This document shows, one piece after another, positions 1 through 9,820 of a stretch of DNA of 64,000 nucleotides (position 1 is its first letter; each line of letters opens with the position of its first letter). Both the position numbers and the translations under genes were made by a program. Origin of the DNA: JAUXJB01 sp965226855 (GTDB taxonomy: Bacteria; Myxococcota_A; UBA9160; SZUA-336); assembly GCA_965226855.1 (NCBI GenBank), contig CBDDEE010000026.1, positions 248,001 through 312,000 on the forward strand, in the 5' to 3' direction. The notes beneath the pieces are model-generated. The model did no database searches, was not told the DNA's origin, and worked only from the letters and a program-made list of their open reading frames with translations.

Positions 1-1
1 G

Positions 2-1435
2 GCGTTTGAAGTCGGCGAGTCGGCTCTCCCGGCACCAGCGATCGAGCTCCGCCGTGTCGAGGGATCCGTTCTTGCCTACGACACAGGCCACTACGACCTG
101 CCCCCAGTGCGGATCCGGAGCTCCGACGACCGCAGCCTCGCGAACGTCGGGATGTGAAGCGAGCGTGTGCTCTACTTCGTCTGGCTGGATGCTCTCGCCA
201 CCGGAGCGAATCAGGTCGTCGAGCCTGCCCGCCAGGCGCACTCGACCCGCAGCGTCCTGCACGGCCGCGTCGCCCGTGTGGTACCAGCCGTTCCGAACCC
301 TGTCGGCGCTCACGTCCGGGCGAAACAGATACCCGCTGAACGTGGCGTCCGTCGTTGCGTCGATCAGGAGCTCGCCCGCCTCGCCGGGCGCGGCAGAGGT
401 TTCGGGATCGTCTTCCAGCGCAACACGAACCCGCGACGAGTAGGCGGGAAGCAACACGTCGTGCTCGCCCACCGGGTTCGTATTGCAGAGCGGGCACATC
501 GTCTCGGTCGTCCCGTAGATGTGTCCCAGTGTCGCTGGCCACTCCCGATCCAGCTGCTCGAGCAGCGCCGGCTCGATCGGCGAGCCACCCCAGTAGACGG
601 TCTGGAGGGACCTCACCCGCTCGGGTCGGTACGCCGGAGCGGACACCATCGCGCTGTACAACGTCGGGAGGCTGAAGAGGTAGGTGATGCTGTGGCGCTC
701 GATCAGATCCAGCGCGCTCGCGGGATCAAAGCTCGACATCGTGAAGAACGTGCCGTTATAGGCGAGCGTGGCGAGGAAGACGCCATGAAATCCAATCGCG
801 TGAGACAGTGGCGAGCAGCCGAGCGAGCGAATGTGAGGCCCGCTGCGTAGGCCCATCATGGTCGAGAGCCATACGACGCGCGGCTCGCTCGTTCGGTGCG
901 CAAGCACGACCCCCTTCGGAAGCCCGGTCGTTCCGGACGTGTAGAAGATGAACGCCGGCTCCTCGGGGTCGGGCTTCGGAACGGCGAGCCCGGAAGCGTC
1001 GCCCCGACACGACGCAAACTCGAGGGACGTAGCCGTCGCACCTCCAACGGTCAGCACGAGGCTCCTCGGCGGTAGTCCGGCCGTCACGCGCTCGGCCAGG
1101 AGCTCGTCCTGCAGCAACGCCGCGCCCTGCATGCGTCCCTGGCTCAGCAGCTCGAGCAGCTCGTCGGCTTTGAGGCGGAAATTGAGCAGTGCCGGGACGG
1201 CAGCGATCCGCTGCAGCGCGAGCAGCAGCAGACAGTGCTCGATCAGGTTGGGAAGCGCCGTCGCGAAGCGTGTCCCCGCCGTCACTCCCAGGTCCACCAG
1301 TCCGGCCGCGATCGAGTCGACCTCGGCGATGAGCGCCCGATAGGTAAGCTGCGTGTCCGAGCGATCGTCGACCAGCGCAAGCTGCTCTGGCGTCCGCAAA
1401 GCCGCCATCCGGACCAGGTCGTAGGCGGTCTGCAC
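2..1435 (-). CDS. Acyl-CoA synthetase (AMP-binding), C-terminus cut by window edge
   Basis: Reading the minus strand from a GTG at 1435 gives about 478 residues with no stop before the window edge. It activates a carboxylic acid with ATP and loads it on CoA. The P-loop-like motif FIFYTSGTTGLPKGV is present at about residue 160. The later adenylate-binding stretch GHIYGTTETMCPL and the hinge-proximal TGDAA and GRLDDLIRSGGE follow in the family order. The last lysine-bearing C-terminal part lies outside the window. It begins 17 nt after the stop of the AhpD-like selenoprotein gene, so the two are probably co-transcribed. The substrate cannot be told. The GTG start is chosen because it sits just after the upstream stop; an ATG 8 codons later is possible. 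Confidence 0.9.
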   Translation of the reverse strand, partial: MQTAYDLVRMAALRTPEQLALVDDRSDTQLTYRALIAEVDSIAAGLVDLGVTAGTRFATALPNLIEHCLLLLALQRIAAVPALLNFRLKADELLELLSQGRMQGAALLQDELLAERVTAGLPPRSLVLTVGGATATSLEFASCRGDASGLAVPKPDPEEPAFIFYTSGTTGLPKGVVLAHRTSEPRVVWLSTMMGLRSGPHIRSLGCSPLSHAIGFHGVFLATLAYNGTFFTMSSFDPASALDLIERHSITYLFSLPTLYSAMVSAPAYRPERVRSLQTVYWGGSPIEPALLEQLDREWPATLGHIYGTTETMCPLCNTNPVGEHDVLLPAYSSRVRVALEDDPETSAAPGEAGELLIDATTDATFSGYLFRPDVSADRVRNGWYHTGDAAVQDAAGRVRLAGRLDDLIRSGGESIQPDEVEHTLASHPDVREAAVVGAPDPHWGQVVVACVVGKNGSLDTAELDRWCRESRLADFKR

Positions 1436-1452
1436 GGCCGGAGCTTACTGCC

Positions 1453-2580
1453 TCACTCGGCGTCTAGGCGTGCGCCGGGGGTGTTGGCCGCTGACGCAAA
1501 GCGCGCCAGGTCCAGCTCTTCGCGCACGTCCTTGCTCATGACGTCAAGGTGATCGTCGAGCGGGATCCCCGTGGCGTCGGCAATGCGGTCGACGACGTTG
1601 AACGCTCCGATGATCGCGCAGGTATCGACGAATTCTTCCGAGGTCAGGACCGCGCGCAGAGCTGCTCGCTCGCGAACCAGCGCCGCGTCGTCTCCTCCCA
1701 TCGACGCATCCGTGAACGCGAGGAGCTGCGCACCGTGGGCGATCCCGCCGTCTCCTTCCATCGCGCCGTTCACGCCGGAGAGCTCTACGTCGACACCCTG
1801 CGTCTGGCCGCTCACACGGAGCAGCGTGGCATGCGCGGCCGTTCAGTAGAAACACTCGTTCAGCGCGGAGACTCTCGCGGCTACGAACTCGATCTGCGAG
1901 CGGTCGATGGCACGACGCGCGGTCCGGTCCCGCACGTCGACGTAGTGCGCCGTGAGCCAGTCGCGCATGACCCGGATGTGGCCGGGAACGAGCGAGAGCG
2001 CACGCATGATGTTCGGGACGAACTCGGCCCCATCGTACAGGTCTGTCTCGGGCCCGGTCGCGTCTTCGGGTCGCAGGAGCGGAACCCAGGCGATTCCGCT
2101 GGTCATCCCCTTCGGGCTGTGCCCGGTCGGCGAGCCCGGCAATGGCTCCGGCAACGCGAACGGCGGAATCCCGAGAGCCCGGCACTGCGCGTCGAGCCCT
2201 GCGGTCAGGGCGATGATTCCGACCGCCTCCACGTACTCGCCCTCGCTCAGGCCAGAGGCGAGCGTCGCCTCGAACCAGCGACGGGAGAGCCGCCCCGGGT
2301 CGACCCGTACGCGATGAATGACGTCGACGAGCGGCTCGGCGAGCTTCTCGGCGCTGGCGTGCTTCCCCTGCAAATGTTCCGGAGAGAGGGCCGCCTTCCG
2401 CTCCAGACACAGCGGGCAGTCCGACGCCCGGCGGGTTTCGGCAGCGATGGCAATGCGCTCGGCGCCGCTGAACCAGCTCCCCGACCGCCTGAAGTGATCG
2501 AGCACCGCTCCGTGTACCGCCTGCAAATCTCCCCGAACCTCGACCCCCGCTCGAGAGTAATCAAGCACGACCCCGCTCAT
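1453..2580 (-). CDS. AhpD-like/CMD-family selenoprotein, UGA-encoded Sec at residue 246
   Basis: Translating the in-frame TGA at 1845-1843 as selenocysteine joins two ORFs into one 375-residue protein. The site reads NECFYUTAAH. This is the AhpD catalytic pattern: Glu 12 residues before the first Cys, then C-x-x-U, then His four residues later. In mycobacterial AhpD these are Glu118, Cys130, Cys133 and His137, and Cys133 is the peroxidatic residue replaced here by Sec. The N-terminal half carries a second pair, CPLC, at residues 55-58 in a CMD-like helical region. The downstream 129 residues continue without a stop. A hairpin follows the UGA (listed separately). Likely role is peroxide or thiol-disulfide chemistry; the substrate is unknown. 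The gene precedes the acyl-CoA synthetase by 17 nt. Confidence 0.85.
1806..1845 (-). promoter_or_regulatory. Putative bacterial SECIS of the 1453-2580 selenoprotein
   Basis: Reading 3' of the UGA on the minus strand, GGCCGC (1840-1835) pairs with GCGGCC (1811-1806). Inside it CACG (1828-1825) pairs with CGTG (1818-1815), closing a CTGCTC loop that starts 18 nt after the UGA. The geometry matches SelB-recognised bSECIS elements. Folding was done by eye. Confidence 0.65.
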
Positions 2581-2719
2581 ACGACCATCCTCCCCGCCAG
2601 ATCCTACCAGACTTCACCGAGTAGCCGCCGGGCAAGCTGAACTTGGATCGGAACTTGAGATCGGAACGATCCCAGCACGAATCGCTGGTGCCGCTACGAT
2701 GGAGGTGGGAGTTCACCGG

Positions 2720-3595
2720 ATGGCTGAGCGGACGATTGAGGGCAATGGGATCGAGATCTGGACGGAGGACTTCGGAGATCGAAACGATCCCGTGGTGCTG
2801 CTGATCATGGGCGCGAGCGCGCAGGGGATTATGTGGCCCGACGACTTCTGTCGGGCGATCGTTGACGGCGGTCGCCATGTGATCCGCTACGACAACCGGG
2901 ACACGGGGCAGAGCACCTGCTTTGGGCTGGGCAACGCGAACTACGACCTGTCGGACATGGCACGCGACGCGATCGCCGTGCTAGATGCCTACGGGATCGA
3001 CCGCGCACACGTCGTGGGCGCGTCGATGGGCGGCATGATCGGGCAGACCGTCGCGATCGAGCATCCCGAACGCATCCGGTCCCTGACATCTATCATGTCG
3101 ACCCCCGCAGGCGGGGAGGTCGCAACGATCATTGCTGGAGAAACCACGGCGGGCACCCTACCGGGACCGACTCCTGGGGTAATCGAGGCGACCCAGAAGA
3201 CCCTCGTGAACCCGCCCACGACCCGCGAGGATCGGATCGAGCAGCGGCTCGAGCTGTTCCGCGTCCTGGCGGGGAGCCTTGGCAGCTACGACGAGACGGC
3301 GCGTCGCGCGGTGTTCGAGCTGGAGTACTCGCGGGCGCGCGACTACGAGTCGATGGGCAACCACGCGCTCGCCATCGGCGGCTCTCCGGATCGTCGCCCT
3401 GCGCTCGCCAAGCTCTCGTTGCCCGTGCTCGTCATCCACGGAACAGAGGACCCCATCCTTCCGTACGATCACGGCGTGGCCACGTCGAAGGCGATTCCCG
3501 GCGCAGAGCTCCTGACGATCGAGAAGATGGGGCACGACATGCCCGAGGTTGCACTGCCGCAGATCATCGGGGCGATCCTGCGCCACACTGGGTAA
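2720..3595 (+). CDS. Alpha/beta hydrolase
   Basis: The 291-residue alpha/beta-hydrolase fold protein has the oxyanion region LLIMGAS near residue 30, an RYDNRDTGQS stretch typical of the family, and the nucleophile elbow GASMGG. The acid region is HGTEDPILP, and the late histidine lies in GHDMPE. ATG 2720 is preferred over the upstream ATG at 2699 because the motif GGAGGTGGGAG at 2701-2711 precedes it and homologs usually start near this point. It is divergent from the selenoprotein gene. Substrate unknown; an esterase or a C-C hydrolase of a catabolic route are both possible. Confidence 0.85.
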   Translation: MAERTIEGNGIEIWTEDFGDRNDPVVLLIMGASAQGIMWPDDFCRAIVDGGRHVIRYDNRDTGQSTCFGLGNANYDLSDMARDAIAVLDAYGIDRAHVVGASMGGMIGQTVAIEHPERIRSLTSIMSTPAGGEVATIIAGETTAGTLPGPTPGVIEATQKTLVNPPTTREDRIEQRLELFRVLAGSLGSYDETARRAVFELEYSRARDYESMGNHALAIGGSPDRRPALAKLSLPVLVIHGTEDPILPYDHGVATSKAIPGAELLTIEKMGHDMPEVALPQIIGAILRHTG

Positions 3596-3698
3596 CACCG
3601 CGCATCGGCTCATCCTCATCTGAGGGAGTCTTCCGGCTCGATCCGGGCCCGGCTGGACGCCACGATCGTCTGAACTCCCATGCAGCGACCGAGAAATC

Positions 3699-4154
3699 TC
3701 AGCGGCCGACGTGATAGCCGCCCCGAACGCCGCGGCGACCCTTCAAGCGGCCACCACCCATGCCGAGGGTGTGACGACCCGTGGTAGGTCTGACTCTGCG
3801 GGCTGCGTTCCTCTCCTTGGCGCTGAGCTTCCCGTCTCCATTCTTGTCGTACCTTCCGAGAAGCTCCGCGTGCCTGCCGACACCCCGTGCCCGCTGAACC
3901 GCACGCGCCGCGACCAGCTCCCGTTCGGAGATCTCCCCATCGCCGTCGGTGTCGTAGCGGCTCGTTCGCGCGGCGGCGTAGTGCTCCTCTCGGTTGAGGA
4001 CCCCGTCGCCGTTGATGTCGAGCCTCTCGAACCGCTCCTGCTTCTCCGCTCTCGAGACCTCATTGCTGTTGGCAGTCGACGCCATGAGGCCCATCGCCAG
4101 GACGAGGGCTACGATCGCGCCGACTTCCGCGCGCTCACTCAGCCTTGTTCGCAA
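3699..4154 (-). CDS. Secreted EF-hand calcium-binding protein
   Basis: The 151-residue protein has a hydrophobic leader (IVALVLAMGLMASTA), suggesting export to the periplasm. Three EF-hand loops follow: DINGDGVLNREE, DTDGDGEISERE and DKNGDGKLSAKE, each with the D-x-N/D-x-D-G-x-I/L-x-x-x-E pattern that binds Ca2+. The tail is Gly/Arg-rich. The TTG start is supported by GGAGG (complement of 4161-4165) 6 nt upstream. Function beyond calcium binding cannot be inferred. Confidence 0.8.
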   Translation of the reverse strand: MRTRLSERAEVGAIVALVLAMGLMASTANSNEVSRAEKQERFERLDINGDGVLNREEHYAAARTSRYDTDGDGEISERELVAARAVQRARGVGRHAELLGRYDKNGDGKLSAKERNAARRVRPTTGRHTLGMGGGRLKGRRGVRGGYHVGR

Positions 4155-4346
4155 CGCGGTCCTCCGGGAGCGGGGTCCCTGATAGTACTAAACTGGGCGA
4201 CAACGCTCAGGTTGCGTGGAACAACCTGGCTCGAAGAGACCTGATTTTGGTCGGTTGGCGAACTGTGCGCCACTCGCGCCCTGGGCGAGCCACTTGTAGT
4301 TTAGAATCCGAGGGCAAGGGAGCAGCGAGCTCGACCGGAGGCGCGA

Positions 4347-5026
4347 TTGGACACGTGGAAGGAGATCTACCGCCGTGCGGCCGCCCGCCACGGCGGCAGT
4401 CGTGCTCTAGACTCTCAGCTCCCGAAGCCGAAGACCCGAGCCGCCCTGCGGCGAACCCCCGACCACCGATACCTGGCCGCGATGACTCGCGGGGTCTTCC
4501 AGGCGGGCTTCGTCTGGCGGGTCGTTGAGAACAAGTGGAAAGGCTTCGAGGAGGCCTTCAAGGGCTTCGAGCCCGAGGCGCTCGGGCGTCTCTCGAACAA
4601 GCAGCTCGCCGCGCTCGCACAGGACACTCGTATCATCCGGAACCCTCAGAAGATCCGCGCCGTCCGCGAGAACGCTCGCTTTCTTGTGGAGCTCGCAGCC
4701 GAGTACAAGAGCGCCAGCCGCTTCTTTGCGAGCTGGCCGGAGAAAGACATCGTCGGTCTCTGGGACACGCTCAAGCGCCAGGGCAGCCGCCTCGGGGGAA
4801 TGACCGGACCCATGTTCCTGCGCTCGATGGGCAAGGACACCCCGATCCTCACGAACGACGTGGTGCTCGCGCTGCGGGAGCAGGGTGTCGTTGAGGCGAA
4901 GAACCCCACCTCGAAGCAAGCACTCCAGGACATCCAAACCGCGTTCAACACCTGGCGCGAGGAAAGCGACCGAAGTCTCTCCGAGATCAGCCGCGTCTCG
5001 CATTCAGCGTGGGAGAGATCCGGTAA
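4347..5026 (+). pseudogene. DNA-3-methyladenine glycosylase I-like protein with frameshift near its end
   Basis: The protein resembles the Tag-like family (COG2818): KEIYRRAAARHGG, an MTRGVFQAGFVW segment, DTRIIRN, DIVGLWDTLK and GPMFLRSMGKDT occur in order. Family members remove alkylated adenine from DNA. The annotated frame runs off into nonsense after ISRV near 4995. Adding one C to GTCTCG restores ISRVLAFSVGEIR followed by TAA at 5024-5026, the usual C-terminus. The TTG start has GGAGG at 4337-4341, 5 nt upstream. The single-base loss affects only the last residues and may be a sequencing error. Confidence 0.75.
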
Positions 5027-5197
5027 CGGATCCTGCTACACGCGACTCATTGCTACGACGACGGCCAGCAGCTCACTCGAGCATGCGGGCTCCACCGGGA
5101 TCCCAGATGTTCGGCAGCACCAGAATCCGGCTTCCGTGGTGAAGGGCTCGCAACCGCTCGGCCTTCTGAGCCAGATCGCTTGTGCTAGCAGCCATCC

Positions 5198-8100
5198 TCA
5201 GCTCTCCCCCACCCTCAGGCGATCCACCCAGAGGTGCATGTCCATCTCCCGGTACAGTGTTGCCGCCCTGTCCGTGCGATCGCGAGCTCCCAGAATCCGG
5301 CCGACGCCGAAATGGCAGTGCGCCTGCAGGGGGCGCATGCCCATGTCGTCGGCCAATCGGAGGGCCTCCTCATAGGAGGCCGCGGCCTCCGTCACGTCGA
5401 CTGACTCGCGACTCGCAATGATCTCCCCGATGAGCCAGTGGAGCCAGGCCCGATAGCCGCGCTCGTTGCGCGCACGCGCGAGCTCGAGCGCGCGCTCCGC
5501 GCGCTGCGTGGCCTCCGTCAGGTTGCCGTCCAGCAGGTGAGCTTCCGCGAGGAACGCCAGATTGAGCGTGTTCTGTGACAGGACGTTCAGCGCTGCGTCC
5601 TGCTCCAGGACCTGCTCGAGAAGGGTCAGCGCCTCGCTCACGCGTCCGACCTGCGCGTAGGCCACAGCGAGCGGGCCGGCAAACCAGTGCTCGAAGATTG
5701 GAAGTCCCTTGTCCCGGCTGATGTGCAAGGCCCGCTCGATGGAGCTGATCGCACGGGCGAGATCGCCCTGGCGGAGGCGCGGCAGGCCGGCGGCGTAGTG
5801 TGCGATAACCAGACTGGACGGGTGCTCCAGCTTTTGCGCGATCTGAACGGCATCTTCTCCACGAGCCATGGCTTCGTCGAAGCGACCGAGCTCGACCAGC
5901 CCGCGAACCTGGTTGAGACGGGCAAGGACCGCAGGAAACACGGGCTGATCCAGGCGCTCCAGAAAGAGTGGACCCTCCAGGAGCTTGAGCGTCTCTTCCA
6001 GGACCTCCGTTGCCCGCAAGTAGTTCGTGCGTGCGACCAGAGCTTGCCCGAGATTCGAGCCCGCGAGGACCTTCAGGTCGACGGCGCCGACAGACCGGCT
6101 GCGCGTGAGCGCGCGTTCTCCCGCGGCGACGGCGTGGTCGTGCTCAGCAGCACTGTAGAGGACGGAGCAGAGGTTTAGCGAAGCCAACGCCAGACGGCGT
6201 GGGTCGTTCAGGGTCTCTGCCATAGTCTCGGCTTCACGCAGCGCGTCGCCGATCCGGGCCATCGTGCCGAGTGGCCAGAGCGCGTGTCTCACCTCGAACC
6301 TGAGATCGACGGCTCGCTCGAGCTTTTCCCGGCTGTCCGGAAGATGCTCGAGGGCAGCGAGTGCTTGCTCGACGTAGCCGGCGGCCTCGCGGTGCGCCGA
6401 CCGCGCGAACGCGGCGGCGACGGCCTGGCGCAGGTAGCCGACGGCCTTGTCCCAGACCTCGCCACGGACGGCATGATGGGCGAGGCGATCGATGGGTTGT
6501 GTCAGTCCGTCGCCAGTCCGAGCTTCGAGGGCCTCGAGAATCCGAACGTGGATCTCACGCCGACGCTCCTGAAGCAGGCTGCCATAGGCCACGTCGTGGG
6601 TGAGCGCGTGTTTGAAGGTGAACTCGAGATCGTCGACGAGGCCAGTCTGACGAAGAAGCTCGGCCGCCCGCAGGTGGGCCAAGGCCTGGTGAAAGACGTC
6701 ATCGGGAAGGTCTGCGATCGTCTGGAGCAGGTCGCTCGGCACGTCTTTTCCGATGACGGAGGCCATCTGCACCAGGCTCTTCTCGTCGGGCGGCAGGCGA
6801 TCGATGCGAGCGGCCAGCACCGCTTGAACGGTGGGGGGTACACGGGGCGCCCGGGCAGTCTGCCCGACCCGATACGCGCCCCGCCCTCCCACGAGGACCT
6901 TCGTCTCGACCAGGGACTGCACGCACTCCTCGAGAAAGAACGGGTTGCCTTCGGTCAGCTCGATCAAGCTCCGAGCCAGCGGGTCGACGCTGGCGTCCTC
7001 TCCCAGCAGGGATTGGAGCAGCTCCTCGGCGCTTTCTGGGGGCAGAGGCTCCAGCCAAAGCTGAGAGTAGTACGACTTGTTTCGTCCAGCCGTGCTCGTA
7101 CTCCGGCCTGTAGTTGACGAACAGCAGGAGACGCGCGGCGGGGAGGCTGTCGACCAGGCGATCGAGCAAGGTCTGAGTTTCCGAATCGATCCAGTGCAGA
7201 TCCTCGAACACTACAAGCAGGGGCTGAACCTGGCTCTCGCGCAGCAGCAGCCGCTTGATGGCATCGAGGGTCCGGTTCGCGCCGCTCGTCGGGCTCCAAC
7301 TCCTGCCATTCCGAGTCTTTCGAAGGCCCCGTCCAGGAGGGCCAGAAAGACAGGGAGGAGTGGCTCGAGCGCTCTGTCCAGAGCGAGCAGCTTCCCCGTG
7401 ACCTTCTCTTGAACGCTTCGCCCCTGGTCCCGGTCGTCGATCCCGAAGTAGGCCTCAAGCAGGTCGATCACGGGGAGGTACGGTGTGGCCTTGCCGTAGG
7501 AAACCGAGCTACTCTCGAGCGTCAGCCAGCCGTGAGTCCGATGCGAATGCGTCACCTCCCACACGAGGCGCGACTTGCCGACTCCCGGTTCTCCCACGAC
7601 CGCGATCACGTGCCCCTCCCCCGCAGCGGCTCGACCGAGCGCCTGGTGCACCGCGTCCAGCTCGCGTTGGCGCCCCACGAACTCGGTCAGCCCCCGCGCG
7701 GCCGCCGCATGCAATCGCGATCGACCAGGACCAGCGCCGACGATCTCGTACACGTCGACGGGAGCGCCGAGTCCCTTGACGGGCACCGGGCCGAGGGCCT
7801 TGACGCCGATGTAACCCTCAGCGAGGCCGAGTGTCGCGGCGGTGAGCCGGATGCTGCCGGGAGTTGCCAGCTGCTCCATGCGAGCCGCCAGGTGCGTTGT
7901 CTGACCAACGGCGGAGTAGTCCATGCGCAGGTCCGAGCCGACCGTGCGGACCACGACCTCGCCGGAGTTGAGACCGACCCTGACCGCAAGCTCGACCCCG
8001 TGGCTGCGGCGTACCTCCTCGGTGTAGCGACGCATGCTGGCCTGCAGGTCGAGCGCGGCGTAGCAGGCCCTGACCCCGTGATCCTCGTGGGCGACCGGCG

Positions 8101-8545
8101 CTCCGAACAGCGCCATGATCCCGTCCCCCATCACCTGGTTCACCGTGCCCTCGTAGCGGTGCACCGCCTCCATCATGCGTTCGATCACGGGATCGAGCAG
8201 CTGCCGCGCCTCCTCCGGATCGCGGTCCGCGAGCAGCTCCATCGACGCCTTGAGGTCGGCGAAGAGCACGGTGACCTGCTTGCGCTCGCCCTCGAGAGCA
8301 CTCCTGGACGTGAGGATCTTGTCTGCGAGGTGCTTCGGTGTGTAGGCGTCAGGGCTGGTAACCGCGCTTGGCGCCGTGCCAGGTGACGCGGGCTCCGTGA
8401 CCGCGGCCCCACACGTGTCGCAGAACTTGCTTCCCGGCTCGACCTCAGCATTGCAGGTCGGACAGGCGACGGCAAAACGGGCGCCGCACTCGCGGCAGAA
8501 GCGGGCGCCTCATCGATTGTCATGCCGGCACCGGGGGCAGCGCAT
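5198..8545 (-). pseudogene. Zinc-ribbon / class III nucleotide cyclase / AAA ATPase / TPR regulator, three frameshifts and an early UGA
   Basis: Domains in order: double zinc ribbon at the N-terminus (RCPRC, CRECG, CPTC, CDTCG), class III adenylate/guanylate cyclase (VTVLFADLKASMELL, VMGDGIMALFG, VGLNSGEVVVR), an AAA-type ATPase with Walker A GEPGVGKS and Walker B region VVFEDLHWIDS, then many TPR repeats to the C-terminus. The total of about 1,115 codons is full length for the family. The frame changes at about 7330, 7290 and 7075, and each is cured by removing one base from a short run. Codon 12 is TGA (8512-8510), between two zinc-ribbon half-sites. Such proteins are signalling or transcription regulators. 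It is either a decayed gene or an intact gene with sequence errors. Confidence 0.75.
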
Positions 8546-8637
8546 ACGCAGGGCCTAGCGGTCCGGGGGCTTCACGTGCACGAGCTCCGTCTCACGGCGC
8601 ATCGACGCCACGCCGCGTAGCGCCGCTCCCGAGCTCT

Positions 8638-9474
8638 TGTAGGCCATCCGGTCAGGGAGCTCAAGGACGACCTGTCGGCGGTACGCGACTTCGCGCAGAC
8701 AGCCGAGGAGCTCGGCTTCACGCACTTGCGTGTCCCTGACCAGGTGGCGCGCCCGAACAGCGGGCATCTGCACGAACCCCTGACCCTGCTGAGCTACGTC
8801 GCCGCCCTGACATCCCGCATCGAGCTGGTCCCGTCGGTGATTGTCCTGCCGGTGCGCCAGACGGCGCTCGTTGCCAAGCAAGCCGCCGAGATCGACATCT
8901 TGAGCAGCGGCCGCTTGCGTCTGGGCGTCGGCGTGGGCGGCAACCGCAAGGAGTACGTTGCCCTTGGCCAGGACTTCCACACACGCGGGCAGCGTTGCGA
9001 GGAGCAGATCGAGCTGTTGAAGCTCCTGTGGACCCAAGAGACGGTCGACTTCCACGGACGCTGGGACCGGGTTCACGAGCACCGGCATCGATCCCCTGCC
9101 CGTGCAACGCCCCATCCCTATCTGGATCGGAGCGAGCTCGGCCACGCTGCTGGCTCCCTCCGAGCCGGTCCTGCGACGGATCGCGCGTCTGGCAGATGGC
9201 TGGTTCGCGATCATCCCGCCGGGCAGAAGTCCCTAAGGTACTCGGCAATCTGCAGCGCTACGCAGAGCGCGTCGGCCGAGACCCCGCGGAGATCGGCACG
9301 GAGGGAGGAGTCGGCGTCTGCGGCAAGGCCACCGACGAGTGGCTGAAGACCGTGAAGGAGTGGCGAGACGCCGGCGCGACGCACCTGTGCATGCGCACTC
9401 TGGGTGGCGACCTCGACGCAGCCGGACACATCCAGGCCCTTCGCGCGACCCGAGAGATCCTCGACGGATCGTAG
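8638..9474 (+). pseudogene. LLM-class F420/FMN oxidoreductase, broken
   Basis: Luciferase-like family homology starts at HPVRELKDDL (about 8650) and runs through RVPDQVARPN, a conserved ASSIGN-like region (AAEIDILSSGRLRLGVGVGG) and IARLADGWFAI to a normal end at 9474. There is no start codon between the upstream in-frame TAG (about 8619) and the homology. The frame changes at about 9075 and again at about 9230. Members use reduced F420 or flavin to reduce or oxygenate small organics. With a missing N-terminus and two shifts it is probably a pseudogene. Confidence 0.7.
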
Positions 9475-9557
9475 TCGAGCCCGGGCCTACTCGGCCTGAC
9501 CGTGCGCTGGTTGTTGTCGCGATCGCGGGTCAGCGCGGCTCGTTCAGACTCAGGACA

Positions 9558-9818
9558 CTAGGAGCCTGACCCAGACGGACAGAAACCCAGAGACCCACCG
9601 CTGACGGGGGGCAGTACGACGAGCTCGTCCCCTGCTTTCAGCGGCCGCGAGAAGTCTCGTTCGACCTCGCCGTTGAGCGAGACGGCGGTGATGCGCTTCT
9701 TCGGGAGGTCGAGCGCGCCGAGTACGTCTCCTACGGTGGACCCGTCCTCGAGCTCCAGCGTGCCGCCCGGGGGCGTCTTTTTCTTGAGGACCCCCATCAG
9801 TTTGACCTGGATCTGCAC
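9558..9818 (-). CDS. MoaD/ThiS-like sulfur-carrier protein
   Basis: The 86-residue protein has a beta-grasp ubiquitin-like pattern: LMGVLKKKTPPGGTLELEDG, VGDVLGALDLP, VSLNGE and AGDELVVLPPVSGG. MoaD-type carriers donate sulfur to make the pterin dithiolene of Mo/W cofactors through a C-terminal Gly-Gly. Here GG is followed by an extra tail SLGFCPSGSGS, which is unusual because the glycine must normally be terminal. The GTG start lies 2 nt after the stop of the FAD-subunit gene, making it the last gene of the aldehyde oxidoreductase operon, where it presumably serves tungsten cofactor synthesis. Confidence 0.75.
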   Translation of the reverse strand: MQIQVKLMGVLKKKTPPGGTLELEDGSTVGDVLGALDLPKKRITAVSLNGEVERDFSRPLKAGDELVVLPPVSGGSLGFCPSGSGS

Positions 9819-9820
9819 GC

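Noticed and set aside
8510..8512. Selenocysteine in the cyclase zinc ribbon
   Set aside because: The position is not a cysteine site in relatives; mutation or error is simpler.
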